NCBI GenBank assembly: GCA_965370415.1
Contig: CBDUTJ010000019.1
Location: 1 to 51,906, forward strand
DNA from: JACNIV01 sp965370415
Lineage (GTDB): Bacteria > Cloacimonadota > Cloacimonadia > Cloacimonadales > TCS61
DNA: 51,906 nt
Direction: 5' to 3'
Positions within the stretch are counted from its first letter, which is position 1. Each line of letters starts with the position of its first letter. This document shows positions 17,931-26,763 of the stretch, piece by piece. Made by a program: the position numbers and the translations under genes. The notes beneath the pieces were generated by a model, which worked only from the letters and a program-made list of their open reading frames with translations, was not told the DNA's origin and did no database searches.

Positions 17931-18466
17931 TAAGTGTATATCTCCTCTTTTAATATTCCAATATAGGGTAGATTACGGTATTTCTGAGCATAATCCAATC
18001 CATAACCCACTACGAATTCGTTTCCAACTTCAAAGCCTAAATAATCAATGTGTATATCTGTCTTGTGAGCTTTTGGTTTGTCCAATAGAGCACAAATTTT
18101 TGTAGAAGCGGGTTTATGCTGCTTTAAATAATCGTTTAGATATTGCAGAGTAAGACCGCTGTCAACAATATCCTCTACGATGATTACGTGTCTACCTGTG
18201 ATATCGACATCGATGTCTTTTTTAATTTTAACTACTCCGGAAGATTTGGTGGTATCTCCATAACTGGAAAGAGCCATGAAATCGAGTTCTACCGGAATGG
18301 AAATGTTCTTGATGAGATCGGTAAGGAAAATAACACCGCCTTTAAGAATGCAGATCATGACCGGGGTTTTATTTTTGTAATCTTGAGATATTTGCTCTCC
18401 CAGTCCTTTCACCCGTTTCTTAAGTGTTACTTCATCAAAAAGGATTCTTGCCAGATCGTTTTTCAT
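17930..18466 (-). CDS. hpt: Hypoxanthine phosphoribosyltransferase
   Basis: Purine salvage: hypoxanthine (and guanine) plus PRPP to IMP/GMP. 178 residues. The PRPP loop is HVIIVEDIVDSGLTL; other conserved parts are ICILKGGVIFLTDL and, near the end, VGYGLDYAQKYRNLPYIGIL. The tilS-hpt-ftsH order seen here is conserved in many bacteria, especially Firmicutes. Confidence 0.95.
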   Translation of the reverse strand: MKNDLARILFDEVTLKKRVKGLGEQISQDYKNKTPVMICILKGGVIFLTDLIKNISIPVELDFMALSSYGDTTKSSGVVKIKKDIDVDITGRHVIIVEDIVDSGLTLQYLNDYLKQHKPASTKICALLDKPKAHKTDIHIDYLGFEVGNEFVVGYGLDYAQKYRNLPYIGILKEEIYT

Positions 18467-18507
18467 GGTTACTATTCGATCTCCTTACAAATCTTCTAAA
18501 GAAAATT

Positions 18508-19941
18508 TTATTCTTTTTTTATTCTTTCAGCAGCCCGAGCTTTTTTCCTGGTCATCTTTTCGATCTTAATCATCAGGATGTTCCCGGTATCTTCCAATGT
18601 AATTACTCTGTTATCTATCCTATGCCCGGCGACCCAGATGATATTCTCTTTATCACAGAATAAAAGAACCTTATCCCTCTCGAATTTTGGTACTTTTTCG
18701 TCAATGAAAAAATCCTTTAATTTCTTGGGATGATCCATGCCTAGAGGGTAGAATTTATCACCAGGCTGGCGGTGCCTTATCAAAAGCGGGAAAGAAGTTT
18801 TATCCAGATCAATATAAGTAGTGAATTTATCTTCATAAAGATGTCTTTTCTGGGGAAGTATTTTCAGCTTTTTCATGATGATACGATTATCTTCAAAAGT
18901 TAACCTGTTACGTAATGAAGTGATTTCCTTTGAATTATTTACATCAAACCCTTCTTCATCATCACGGTTTGTAAAGATAAGCTCATTGTACTCTTTCAGC
19001 ACATATACATTGTGTGGTAAGTATATTTTTTTACTGCCGTCCGCGTCGAGTATAGCTTCAATTTCTACAAAATTACCATGATAGAAATCCTTTTCATCAC
19101 CATTTAATTTCTTGTATATTTCTTTATAGATGTAAAATCTGAGTACAGGCTTGGTTTTACGAATAACATTAAGCGAGAAGCGGTACTCATTCTTTGTGTG
19201 TTTTATCTGTGCCTTCAGTAGCCTGCGTTTAGATAATTCCTGCATTATTTCGTCTGTATCGGAAAATATCTCTGCAGTGTGATATAATTTATCTACAACT
19301 TTTGGATTGAGGTTTTCTTTGATCCAGGGAAGCATGTGGTTACGAATTTTATTGCGGGTGAAAACGTTTTCGTAATTTGATTGATCATCTCTCCAGCTTA
19401 ATTCTTCATCATTTAAAAAATCTAATATTTCCTGGCGGGAAAAACTGAGAAGTGGATGAGTTATTATGCCGGATCTGGGAGTTATTCCTTTCATGCCTGT
19501 ATATCCTGAACCCCTGAAAAGCCTGTGGATCAACGTTTCTGCCTGATCCTCACGGTTGTGTCCCAGTGCTATTTTATGAATATTATAGAGCTTTGCTAAT
19601 TTGTTGAAATATGTTAACCTGATTTCGCGAGCTTTATTTTCCAGGTTGGATTTGGAATCGAGCTTAACGTTCTTAACTACAAGTGAAATATTTCTTTGGA
19701 AACAGAAATCTTTTACATGTTCTTCATCTTTTTGGGAATCTTTACCACGAAGATTATAATTCACATGAGCAGCAATTAATGAAAAACCGTATTTTGATTT
19801 CAGGTGCCAAAGCGCCTGCAACAGGGCTGTGGAATCAGTACCCCCGGAGAAACCTACCAGTATCTTTTCTCCACTGTGAATTAGTTTATACCGGTCTGAA
19901 AACTCTTCAAATTTTTCCAGAAATTTCTGATTTTTTTTCAT
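18508..19941 (-). CDS. tilS: tRNA(Ile)-lysidine synthase
   Basis: Converts C34 of the CAU-anticodon tRNA-Ile to lysidine, switching its codon from AUG to AUA. PP-loop SGGTDSTALL begins at residue 32. ARGxxHR-like blocks are visible as LGHNREDQAETLIHRLFRGSGYTGM and THPLLSFSRQEI. The C-terminal TilS domain has RHRQPGDKFYPLGM and KKLKDFFIDEKVP. 477 residues. First gene of the minus-strand run, divergent from iorA. Confidence 0.95.
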   Translation of the reverse strand: MKKNQKFLEKFEEFSDRYKLIHSGEKILVGFSGGTDSTALLQALWHLKSKYGFSLIAAHVNYNLRGKDSQKDEEHVKDFCFQRNISLVVKNVKLDSKSNLENKAREIRLTYFNKLAKLYNIHKIALGHNREDQAETLIHRLFRGSGYTGMKGITPRSGIITHPLLSFSRQEILDFLNDEELSWRDDQSNYENVFTRNKIRNHMLPWIKENLNPKVVDKLYHTAEIFSDTDEIMQELSKRRLLKAQIKHTKNEYRFSLNVIRKTKPVLRFYIYKEIYKKLNGDEKDFYHGNFVEIEAILDADGSKKIYLPHNVYVLKEYNELIFTNRDDEEGFDVNNSKEITSLRNRLTFEDNRIIMKKLKILPQKRHLYEDKFTTYIDLDKTSFPLLIRHRQPGDKFYPLGMDHPKKLKDFFIDEKVPKFERDKVLLFCDKENIIWVAGHRIDNRVITLEDTGNILMIKIEKMTRKKARAAERIKKE

Positions 19942-20085
19942 ATTCGCCCCTTCACCGGGTCTAATACTTTATTTTACTTCAAGTTTTGATACAACAATCA
20001 ATGTGTCAAATAAAAAGCTTGTAAGAATTTGCATAATCTGATAGTTGGAATTCAAATAACAGAAAAAAAGTATAAGGAGCATATT

Positions 20086-21675
20086 ATGAAGAAGTTACTG
20101 CTTTTGGGTGATGAAGCCATTGCTCAGGGTGCTCTGGATGCCGGTATTTCAGGTGCTTACGGCTATCCCGGAACTCCTTCCACAGAAATCGTGGAATACG
20201 TCCAGCGCAATCAGGAAGCTATCGAACGAAACGTTCATCGAACCTGGTCGGCAAATGAAAAAACCGCCATGGAAGAAGCACTCGGTATGTCGTATGCAGG
20301 AAAGCGAGTAATCGTTACAATGAAACACGTAGGCTTGAACGTAGCTGCAGACCCATATATGAATTCTGCCCTTACTGGAGCCAATGGCGGTGTAATCGTG
20401 GCAGTGGCAGATGATCCATCCATGCACTCATCTCAGAATGAGCAGGATTCAAGGTTTTATGCCAAATTTGCGCTAATGCCTGCTCTTGAACCATCCAATC
20501 AGCAGGAAGCGTATGAGATGCCATTCCTGGCTTATGAAATTTCCGAAAAATATCATCTTCCTATGATGATGAGATTAACTACCAGGCTGGCTCACTCACG
20601 TGCAGGTATTAAGCAACGTGAAGTGTTAAAAGAGAATGAACTTCATAAACCTGAAAATCCCAATCAATTTATGTTACTGCCGGCTTTTGCTCGTAAAAAG
20701 TATAAACATCTCCTTTCAATCCAGGAAGATCTGATAAAGGAATCGGAAAACTCACCGTTTAATAAATACATAGAAGGTGAGGATAAATCTCTGGGTATAA
20801 TAGCCTGTGGATTAGGATTTAATTATTTGATGGAGAATTTTAAAGATGGACAATGTCCTTATACCATCCTCAAGATCGGTCAATATCCGCTTCCCGGGAA
20901 ACAGATCGAAAAGATAATGAGTGAATGTGAAAACATCCTGGTAGTAGAAGAAGGAATGCCGCTGGTGGAGGAAATGCTGAATGGTTTTCTGGGCAATAAG
21001 AAGATCAAAGGAAGATTGGATGGCACGATTCCACGTGATGGTGAATTAAATCCACAGATCCTTCGTAAAGCACTCAACCTACCGGAGCTACCCAGCCAGG
21101 CAGTCCCTGAAGTTGTAGCAGGAAGACCCCCGGCACTGTGCGTTGGTTGTCCGCATATTGATACTTATAAAGCGCTCAATGAAGTTCTGAAACCTTATGG
21201 CAAAGGTTATGTGTTCTCTGATATAGGGTGTTACACATTGGGATTCCTACCACCTTATAAAGCTATCGATACCTGTGTGGATATGGGGGCTTCAATCTCT
21301 ATGGCTGTGGGCGCTGCCGATGCAGGCTTGTTCCCGTCTGTTGCTGCTATTGGTGATTCCACATTTGGTCATTCAGGAATAACCCCTTTGCTGGATGCTG
21401 TGCTTTCCAAATCCAATATTGTTGTTATTATCATGGATAATGATATAACCGCCATGACAGGTATGCAGGACTCACAAGTAAACGGACGAATTGAGGATAT
21501 CTGTATGGGCGTTGGTGTGGAAAAAGAACATATTCGTGTTATCAATCCATTATCCAGATATCATGAAGAAAACGTGAAAGCAATAAAAGAAGAATTAAAT
21601 TACAACGGTGTTTCGGTGATCATTCCCCGCCGACCTTGTATTCATGTTTATGCAAAAAGAAAGAAAAAGAGTTAG
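20086..21675 (+). CDS. iorA: Indolepyruvate ferredoxin oxidoreductase alpha subunit lacking the ferredoxin domain
   Basis: Oxidises arylpyruvates (from aromatic amino acids) to acyl-CoA, reducing ferredoxin. I choose ATG 20086 (AAGGAG six bases upstream) over the upstream TTG; this gives 529 residues beginning MKKLLLLGDEAIAQGALDAG. N-terminal pyrimidine-binding domain with YPGTPSTEI. C-terminal TPP domain with CVGCPHIDTY, SDIGCYTLGFLPPY and IGDSTFGHSGITPLLDAV…DNDITAMTG. It stops at GVSVIIPRRPCIHVYAKRKKKS, whereas classic IorA proteins (~600-650 residues) continue with a CxxCxxC…C two-cluster ferredoxin domain. Confidence 0.92.
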   Translation: MKKLLLLGDEAIAQGALDAGISGAYGYPGTPSTEIVEYVQRNQEAIERNVHRTWSANEKTAMEEALGMSYAGKRVIVTMKHVGLNVAADPYMNSALTGANGGVIVAVADDPSMHSSQNEQDSRFYAKFALMPALEPSNQQEAYEMPFLAYEISEKYHLPMMMRLTTRLAHSRAGIKQREVLKENELHKPENPNQFMLLPAFARKKYKHLLSIQEDLIKESENSPFNKYIEGEDKSLGIIACGLGFNYLMENFKDGQCPYTILKIGQYPLPGKQIEKIMSECENILVVEEGMPLVEEMLNGFLGNKKIKGRLDGTIPRDGELNPQILRKALNLPELPSQAVPEVVAGRPPALCVGCPHIDTYKALNEVLKPYGKGYVFSDIGCYTLGFLPPYKAIDTCVDMGASISMAVGAADAGLFPSVAAIGDSTFGHSGITPLLDAVLSKSNIVVIIMDNDITAMTGMQDSQVNGRIEDICMGVGVEKEHIRVINPLSRYHEENVKAIKEELNYNGVSVIIPRRPCIHVYAKRKKKS

Positions 21676-21762
21676 ACGCAGATAAACGCAGATCGGATAT
21701 GATTAAATATGAAATAAATTTAGGATTGAAAAAATCATAGAAAATCATAAAGGATCAGCGTC
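21675..21762. repeat. Palindromic GACGC…GCGTC element between iorA and iorB
   Basis: The ends are GACGCAGAT and (reverse complement) GACGCTGATC. Inside, ATGATTAAATATGA on the left matches the reverse complement of the right half, ATGATTTTCTATGATT. The 88-bp unit thus folds as an imperfect hairpin. It begins on the last base of the iorA stop codon and ends before the iorB ribosome site (AAAGGAG). Elements with GACGCxGAT ends are widespread as intergenic repeats in unrelated bacteria. Confidence 0.75.
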
Positions 21763-21779
21763 AAATAAAGGAGAATAAA

Positions 21780-22364
21780 ATGAAAAAAGATATAATTTTA
21801 GCAGGAGTTGGTGGACAGGGCATCCTTTCCATTGCTGCTATTATCGGATATGCTGCTGTGGAAAATGGTTTGAATCTGAAACAAGCGGAAGTTCATGGTA
21901 TGAGTCAGCGCGGGGGAGATGTGCAGTCTCATCTCAGAATTTCTGACAGGGAAATTTATTCCGACCTGATCCCGCAGGGTGGGGCAGACCTGATAATCTC
22001 GGTGGAACCTATGGAAGCTTTGCGGTATATGCCTTACCTTTCTCAGAATGGCTGGTTTATTACCAATACCACACCTTTTGTAAATATTCCCAATTATCCC
22101 GATACAGAAAAACTGATGAATGAAGTAAATTCTATTTCTAACCATGTGGCAATTAATGCAGACCAGATCGCTAAAGACATGGGTGCAAACCGTTCTATGA
22201 ATATGGTAATGTTAGGCGCAGCTTCGCTGTTTTTAGATATTCCCTACGAAAAGCTGGAAGAAGGCATCAAATTTGTTTTTGGACGAAAAGGTGAACAGGT
22301 GGTAGAATCTAACCTGAAAGCTATGAAAGCCGGAAAGGATTTTGCAGAGGAGAATAAAGCTTAA
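21780..22364 (+). CDS. iorB: Indolepyruvate ferredoxin oxidoreductase beta subunit
   Basis: Gamma-type subunit of 2-oxoacid:ferredoxin oxidoreductases. 194 residues. GVGGQGILSIAAIIGYAA at the N-terminus, AEVHGMSQRGGDVQSHLRI and ANRSMNMVMLGAAS are characteristic. Partner of iorA, with a ribosome site AAAGGAG before the ATG. Together they support fermentation of aromatic amino acids. Confidence 0.93.
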   Translation: MKKDIILAGVGGQGILSIAAIIGYAAVENGLNLKQAEVHGMSQRGGDVQSHLRISDREIYSDLIPQGGADLIISVEPMEALRYMPYLSQNGWFITNTTPFVNIPNYPDTEKLMNEVNSISNHVAINADQIAKDMGANRSMNMVMLGAASLFLDIPYEKLEEGIKFVFGRKGEQVVESNLKAMKAGKDFAEENKA

Positions 22365-22376
22365 TTATAAATAAAA

Positions 22377-22412
22377 CCAGCCCATCCTGATTCTGGTGGG
22401 CTGGAATTTTTC
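22377..22412. terminator. Terminator hairpin after iorB
   Basis: CCAGCCCA (22377-22384) pairs with TGGGCTGG (22397-22404), followed by AATTTTTC. The complementary strand also ends in GGTTTTATTT, so it can serve the converging HEAT-like gene. Confidence 0.85.
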
Positions 22413-22484
22413 TCTTTATTTCAGCAGCAAACATCTAAATTATTACATCAAAGCTTGAATTTAAGAAATTTTTTAAAATCATCC

Positions 22485-22996
22485 TCATAATTTTTCTATT
22501 ATTTTCAAAGCCTTGAGATAAACATTCCGAACACCATTATTATTCTCTTTTTTAAGTATCTTATTAAATTGGGAAATAAGCTCTTTTTGTAATTTTGGAT
22601 TGTATTTAGCTATTTCAGTCAGAGCGAAAGCTGCGCACCAGCGAACAACAATACTTTCTTCTTTTGTGTTAATAAAAAGTTTAGGAACTGCTTTCTCAAC
22701 CTCTTGTGAAAATTTTTGTGCCATGTTTCCAATTGATTCGGGAATACCCCATTTAACTCGTGACGCTTTGTAATTAATGTACTCTATCATTTCATTTAAA
22801 TAAGGCACTGCAATTTCCGGTTTATCTTTTGTAACATGCTTCATAACATCGGCACAAGTTCCCTTTTCTACATCAGTGCCTTTTTTCAGGATTTCGATCA
22901 ATTCCCCGAAAAGATCTTTTTTTTTATTATGTTCTTCACCAGAAGATCAACTTTTTCTTTTGGCTTTCTCTTTGATTGTAAGATATCTACTATCAT
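22485..22996 (-). pseudogene. HEAT-repeat-like protein, interrupted by a frameshift in a poly-A9 run
   Basis: The true start is ATG 22996, preceded by AAGGAG (reverse strand). The first frame gives MIVDILQSKRKPKEKVDLLV then KNII, up to nine consecutive A (T9 at 22917-22925 on the plus strand), after which it soon stops. The other frame continues KDLFGELIEILKKGTDVEKG and then helical repeats to the end at 22485. One extra A would restore a 170-residue all-helical protein with HEAT/ARM-like repeats (VRWCAAFALTEIAKYN). It may be a real mutation, an error in homopolymer length or slippage-dependent expression. Function unknown. Confidence 0.72.
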
Positions 22997-23273
22997 TTTG
23001 ACTCCTTAGTATTTAACTAAATCAAGAATGTCGATAGTTTATCTTTTATGTCAAAACATTTTTATAAAATTTCTATTTTAAAAGAAGGTAAAAAATTAAG
23101 GCTAATTCAGGAAATTACACCATATTGATAATTTCGTATATATTGTATAAGGCGATAACTTCTTGCAAATATGAAAGTTACTATGGATTTACCATATTAT
23201 TAGATAATTATTTATTTGACATAGATTTCATCTAAATGGTTTAAAGTCCATAGTTATTAAAAAAGGAGATATT

Positions 23274-24803
23274 ATGCAATTACAGGAAAAATTTATTATA
23301 GCTGCCAAAGAACATTCTTCCAGAATCGCTGTAAATGACCAGGCTACCGGTAAGGATATTCCTTATGAAAGAATGCTGATAGCATCATTGATCCTGGCCA
23401 AGAAATTCAGTAAATATAAAAGCCGGTATATAGGGGTAATGATACCCACTTCTGCCGGTTGTATGCTTTCCATACTGGGTGCATTGATGAGTGGAAAGAT
23501 ACCGGTCATGATCAACTATTCTACGGGTGCTCGGGAAAATTCTATTTATGCACAGGAGAAGTGTAGTTTCAAAACCATTATCACCAGTAAAAAGCTTCTG
23601 GAAAAGATCAATTGTGAACATGTGCAGGGCATGGTTTATCTGGAAGATATCATGTCTTCCATAACGATCGTAGATAAACTTGGAGCACTGTTCAAATCAA
23701 AACTGCCAGCGAAGACATTATGTTCTAAGGTAAGACATGGCACTGATGATGATACTTCTGTAATTCTTTTTACCAGTGGCAGTGAAAAAGATCCTAAAGC
23801 AGTTCAACTTTCACATAAGAATATTAACCATAATTTGGAGAATTTACCTGCAATCATTGATTTCTCTTTTGAAGATGTATTTGCCGGCACACTACCTCTT
23901 TTCCATGTTTTCGGATTAACTACTAATTTCTGGCTGCCTATTACCATTGGAGCTACCATAGTAGCACATGCCAATCCGCTGGATTATAAAACCATTGTAG
24001 AATCTGTGAAGAAATATAAAATATCTATTTTAATAGGAACACCAACCTTCTTCCATGGCTATTTGAAAAAAGCTAAACCCGGTGATTTTGCTTCTGTAAG
24101 ATATTCCCTGGCAGGTGCAGATAAGCTTCCGGAAAAGCTTAGAAATACATACATAAAACAACACGACATGGATATAATGGAAGGATATGGTGCTACTGAA
24201 ACCAGCCCTGTTGTTTCTGTAAACGTGCCCAGTGCAAACAGACCCGGTAGTATTGGAAAACCAATCCCTAATGTTGAGGTGAAGATACTTGATATTAAGA
24301 CGGATAAAGTGCTGCCAGCTAATAGTGAAGGTAAAATATTCGTGAAAGGTGATCTGGTTTCTACTGGCTACTTGGGAGATATAGAAGAGACGTCCCTTCA
24401 TATGCGTGATGGCTGGTATGATACCGGTGATATGGGAATTATTGATGAGGATGGTTTTCTCTGGCATCGGGGTAGACTTAGACGATTTGTGAAAGTAGGT
24501 GGTGAAATGGTTTCTCTGGTTAAGGTTGAAGAAATCCTTAACAGATTGTTGCCGGAAGGAGTGATTTGTTGCGTTGTGGATGTACCCAATCCAACTAAAG
24601 GCTCGGATGTAGTAGCTGCAGTCGCTACCGGTGAATTTGATAAGAAAAAAATCCTGAAGCAGATGGCAAAAGAACTTCCTGCTATTGCTGTTCCCAAAGA
24701 ATTTTATGTTGTTGAAGATATTCCCCTAATGGGCAGTGGAAAAGTTGCTTTCCGGCAGGTAGAGCAAATTTGCCGGGATATGCAGGAAAACGGTAAAAAA
24801 TAA
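23274..24803 (+). CDS. AMP-dependent acyl-CoA/acyl-ACP synthetase
   Basis: ANL-superfamily ligase activating a carboxylate as acyl-AMP and then loading CoA or ACP. 509 residues. AMP motif ILFTSGSEKDPKAVQLSH (unusual EKDPK in place of TGxPK, as in Aas-type acyl-ACP synthetases); YGATETSPVVSVN; DGWYDTGDMGIIDEDGF; and a C-terminal catalytic Lys region PLMGSGKVAFRQ. Closest in feel to the C-terminal half of Aas (lysophospholipid acylation). The substrate is inferred. Ends in a strong terminator. Confidence 0.85.
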   Translation: MQLQEKFIIAAKEHSSRIAVNDQATGKDIPYERMLIASLILAKKFSKYKSRYIGVMIPTSAGCMLSILGALMSGKIPVMINYSTGARENSIYAQEKCSFKTIITSKKLLEKINCEHVQGMVYLEDIMSSITIVDKLGALFKSKLPAKTLCSKVRHGTDDDTSVILFTSGSEKDPKAVQLSHKNINHNLENLPAIIDFSFEDVFAGTLPLFHVFGLTTNFWLPITIGATIVAHANPLDYKTIVESVKKYKISILIGTPTFFHGYLKKAKPGDFASVRYSLAGADKLPEKLRNTYIKQHDMDIMEGYGATETSPVVSVNVPSANRPGSIGKPIPNVEVKILDIKTDKVLPANSEGKIFVKGDLVSTGYLGDIEETSLHMRDGWYDTGDMGIIDEDGFLWHRGRLRRFVKVGGEMVSLVKVEEILNRLLPEGVICCVVDVPNPTKGSDVVAAVATGEFDKKKILKQMAKELPAIAVPKEFYVVEDIPLMGSGKVAFRQVEQICRDMQENGKK

Positions 24804-24807
24804 ATTG

Positions 24808-24839
24808 AACGGGCTGATTTTCATCAGCCCGTTTTTTTT
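24808..24839. terminator. Strong rho-independent terminator
   Basis: AACGGGCTGA (24808-24817) and TCAGCCCGTT (24824-24833) form a 10-bp perfect stem followed by a T run. It terminates the acyl-CoA synthetase gene, between convergent genes. Confidence 0.93.
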
Positions 24840-24840
24840 A

Positions 24841-25593
24841 TTAAAATTTATAGTTTATTCCGATCGAATTGAGCCCAAGTTCTACACTAAACCTATCCGA
24901 GCGGTTCATTCTACAAATAAGATAGCTTATTCCACTTCCCATAATGGCACCTATAAATACATCACTAGGAAAATGATTGGCGGAAGCAACTCGCAATACC
25001 GCTGTAGCAGATGCTGAACCATATAAAAGTACAGCCATGGGAATGCTGTCTCCATATTTATCCCGGCAGATATAATACCCAAAAGTAGCCGCAGAAAATG
25101 CAGTGGAACTGTGGCTGGAATAAAATGAATGCCGGCTGTTGTCCTGCTGTTTTTTCTCAGGTGTTATCTCATCATCATACACATAAGGTCTGGCACGTCT
25201 GCTTACTGTTTTTATCCATTTACACACGGCACTCTGAACCATAAGAACTTCTGTATAAACCATAATATTATCCAGGAAGTAATTTCTATCATAAGCCAGA
25301 AAAAGCCCTGAACTTACTGCAAAATAAACAGTATAATCACTCCAATCCTTCAGATTTTGCGAATATGGTTGAAAGGCTATCCTGTCAAAAAAAAGGACAT
25401 CATCTTTGTCGAGAGATTCTATCTCACTTTCAGAAAAATCATTAATAAGTATATCATCGAAGTGATTGTTACTCAGATCGAGCAGAATAGCAGTAGAAAT
25501 AATAGTAAGATTCTTAAGTCGATCAACCTGAAAAGTCTGCGCTGACAGCGACACTACATTGACAAATAATAATAAGAAGATACTCCTTTTCAT
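24841..25593 (-). CDS. PAP2-family phosphatase, exported
   Basis: 250 residues with a signal peptide (MKRSIFLLLFVNVVSLSA). The three phosphatidic-acid-phosphatase motifs are present: KTVSRRARPY, SFYSSHSSTAF (Ser-His in place of the common PSGH) and RVASANHFPSDVFIGA. Two or three hydrophobic helices in the second half. Likely hydrolyses lipid phosphates (phosphatidate, undecaprenyl-PP or similar) on the outer side of the cytoplasmic membrane or in the outer membrane. The substrate cannot be told. Confidence 0.85.
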   Translation of the reverse strand: MKRSIFLLLFVNVVSLSAQTFQVDRLKNLTIISTAILLDLSNNHFDDILINDFSESEIESLDKDDVLFFDRIAFQPYSQNLKDWSDYTVYFAVSSGLFLAYDRNYFLDNIMVYTEVLMVQSAVCKWIKTVSRRARPYVYDDEITPEKKQQDNSRHSFYSSHSSTAFSAATFGYYICRDKYGDSIPMAVLLYGSASATAVLRVASANHFPSDVFIGAIMGSGISYLICRMNRSDRFSVELGLNSIGINYKF

Positions 25594-25634
25594 AATATCA
25601 ATCTTTTAGTGTATGAGAGCACTATTAGTTCAAA

Positions 25635-26642
25635 TTACTCACTCAACGTAGCTACCATCACTGCTTTGATGGTATGCATCCTGTTTTCAGCTTCTTCAAA
25701 AACTTTGGAAGCGGAGCTTTTAAAAACTTCGTCTGTCACTTCCATTTCCTGCAGACCGAATTTCTCGTAAATATCTTTTCCAACTTTAGTTTTTATATTG
25801 TGAAAGGAAGGTAGGCAGTGCAGGAAAATAGTGTTATCTTTGCTGGTCATGCCCATCATTTTTTTATTAACCTGATAAGGTTTCAACAGATTGATGCGTT
25901 GTTCCCATGCTTCCTTGGCTTCTCCCATGGAAACCCATACATCCGTGTAGATAACATCAGCGTCTTTCACTCCCGTTTCAACGTTGTCTGTGATAGTTAC
26001 TTTTGCGCCTGTTTCTGCGGCGATTTTTTTGCATTTTCCTACCAGATCTGCATCGGGCTGAACTTCCCTGGGAGCTACGATTCTGAAATCCATACCCATT
26101 TTCGCTCCACCGATCATCAGGGAATTTGCCACGTTGTTCCTGCCGTCACCCACATAAACAAAGATCATTTCATTGTAAGGTTTATGCAGGTTTTCTTTAG
26201 CAGTAAGAAAATCTGCGAGGACCTGGGTAGGATGGAATTCTGTGGTTAATCCGTTCCAAACGGGAGCTCCAGCAAATTCACCGAGTTCTTCCACTATCTT
26301 CTGCCCAAACCCGCGGTATTCGATGCCATCGTACATTCCACCCAGAACTCTGGCTGTATCTTTCATGGTTTCCTTGTGTCCGATCTGGCTGCCGGTTGGT
26401 CCCAGATATGTTACATGAGCTCCCTGGTCGAATGCTGCTACCTCAAATGCACAGCGTGTTCGCGTGGATGTTTTTTCGAAAATAAGGGCAATATTTTTTC
26501 CAATCAGTTTTTGATCTTCTTTACCATCATGTTTATCTTTTTTCAATTTCTCTGAAAGTTCAAGAAGATATTCGATCTCTTCCGGTGTAAATTCCAGAAG
26601 GGTTAGGAAATTGCGTCCTTTTAAATCGATGGCCATAAACAT
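25635..26642 (-). CDS. argF: Ornithine carbamoyltransferase
   Basis: Forms citrulline from ornithine and carbamoyl phosphate (arginine synthesis), or runs in reverse in arginine fermentation. 335 residues from the first ATG. ATG 26636 (third residue, MAIDLKGR) is better placed, 6 bases after GGGAG. STRTR (59-63) binds carbamoyl phosphate; FHPTQVLAD and the ornithine loop HCLPSFH (usually HCLPAFH) are present. No other arg genes nearby, so catabolic versus biosynthetic cannot be decided. Confidence 0.95.
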   Translation of the reverse strand: MFMAIDLKGRNFLTLLEFTPEEIEYLLELSEKLKKDKHDGKEDQKLIGKNIALIFEKTSTRTRCAFEVAAFDQGAHVTYLGPTGSQIGHKETMKDTARVLGGMYDGIEYRGFGQKIVEELGEFAGAPVWNGLTTEFHPTQVLADFLTAKENLHKPYNEMIFVYVGDGRNNVANSLMIGGAKMGMDFRIVAPREVQPDADLVGKCKKIAAETGAKVTITDNVETGVKDADVIYTDVWVSMGEAKEAWEQRINLLKPYQVNKKMMGMTSKDNTIFLHCLPSFHNIKTKVGKDIYEKFGLQEMEVTDEVFKSSASKVFEEAENRMHTIKAVMVATLSE

Positions 26643-26712
26643 CTCCCGTAGATTTTTTTTCCAAAGATTAAAAGACAGGAATTTATAGCAAGGATTTTTA
26701 TAGAAGAAAAAT

Positions 26713-26736
26713 GTGGGGATTGCTCCCCACCTTTTA
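26713..26736 (-). terminator. Terminator of the C25 protease gene
   Basis: GTGGGGA (26713-26719) and TCCCCAC (26724-26730) form a 7-bp stem. On the minus strand it is followed by ATTTTTCTTC, downstream of the 26764 stop. Confidence 0.82.
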
Positions 26737-26763
26737 AGGTAAAATTCTATGAAAGAAGCAATT

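Noticed and set aside
20029..20085. Earlier TTG start of iorA
   Set aside because: ATG 20086 has AAGGAG at proper distance and begins the conserved domain; the upstream residues look like translated leader.
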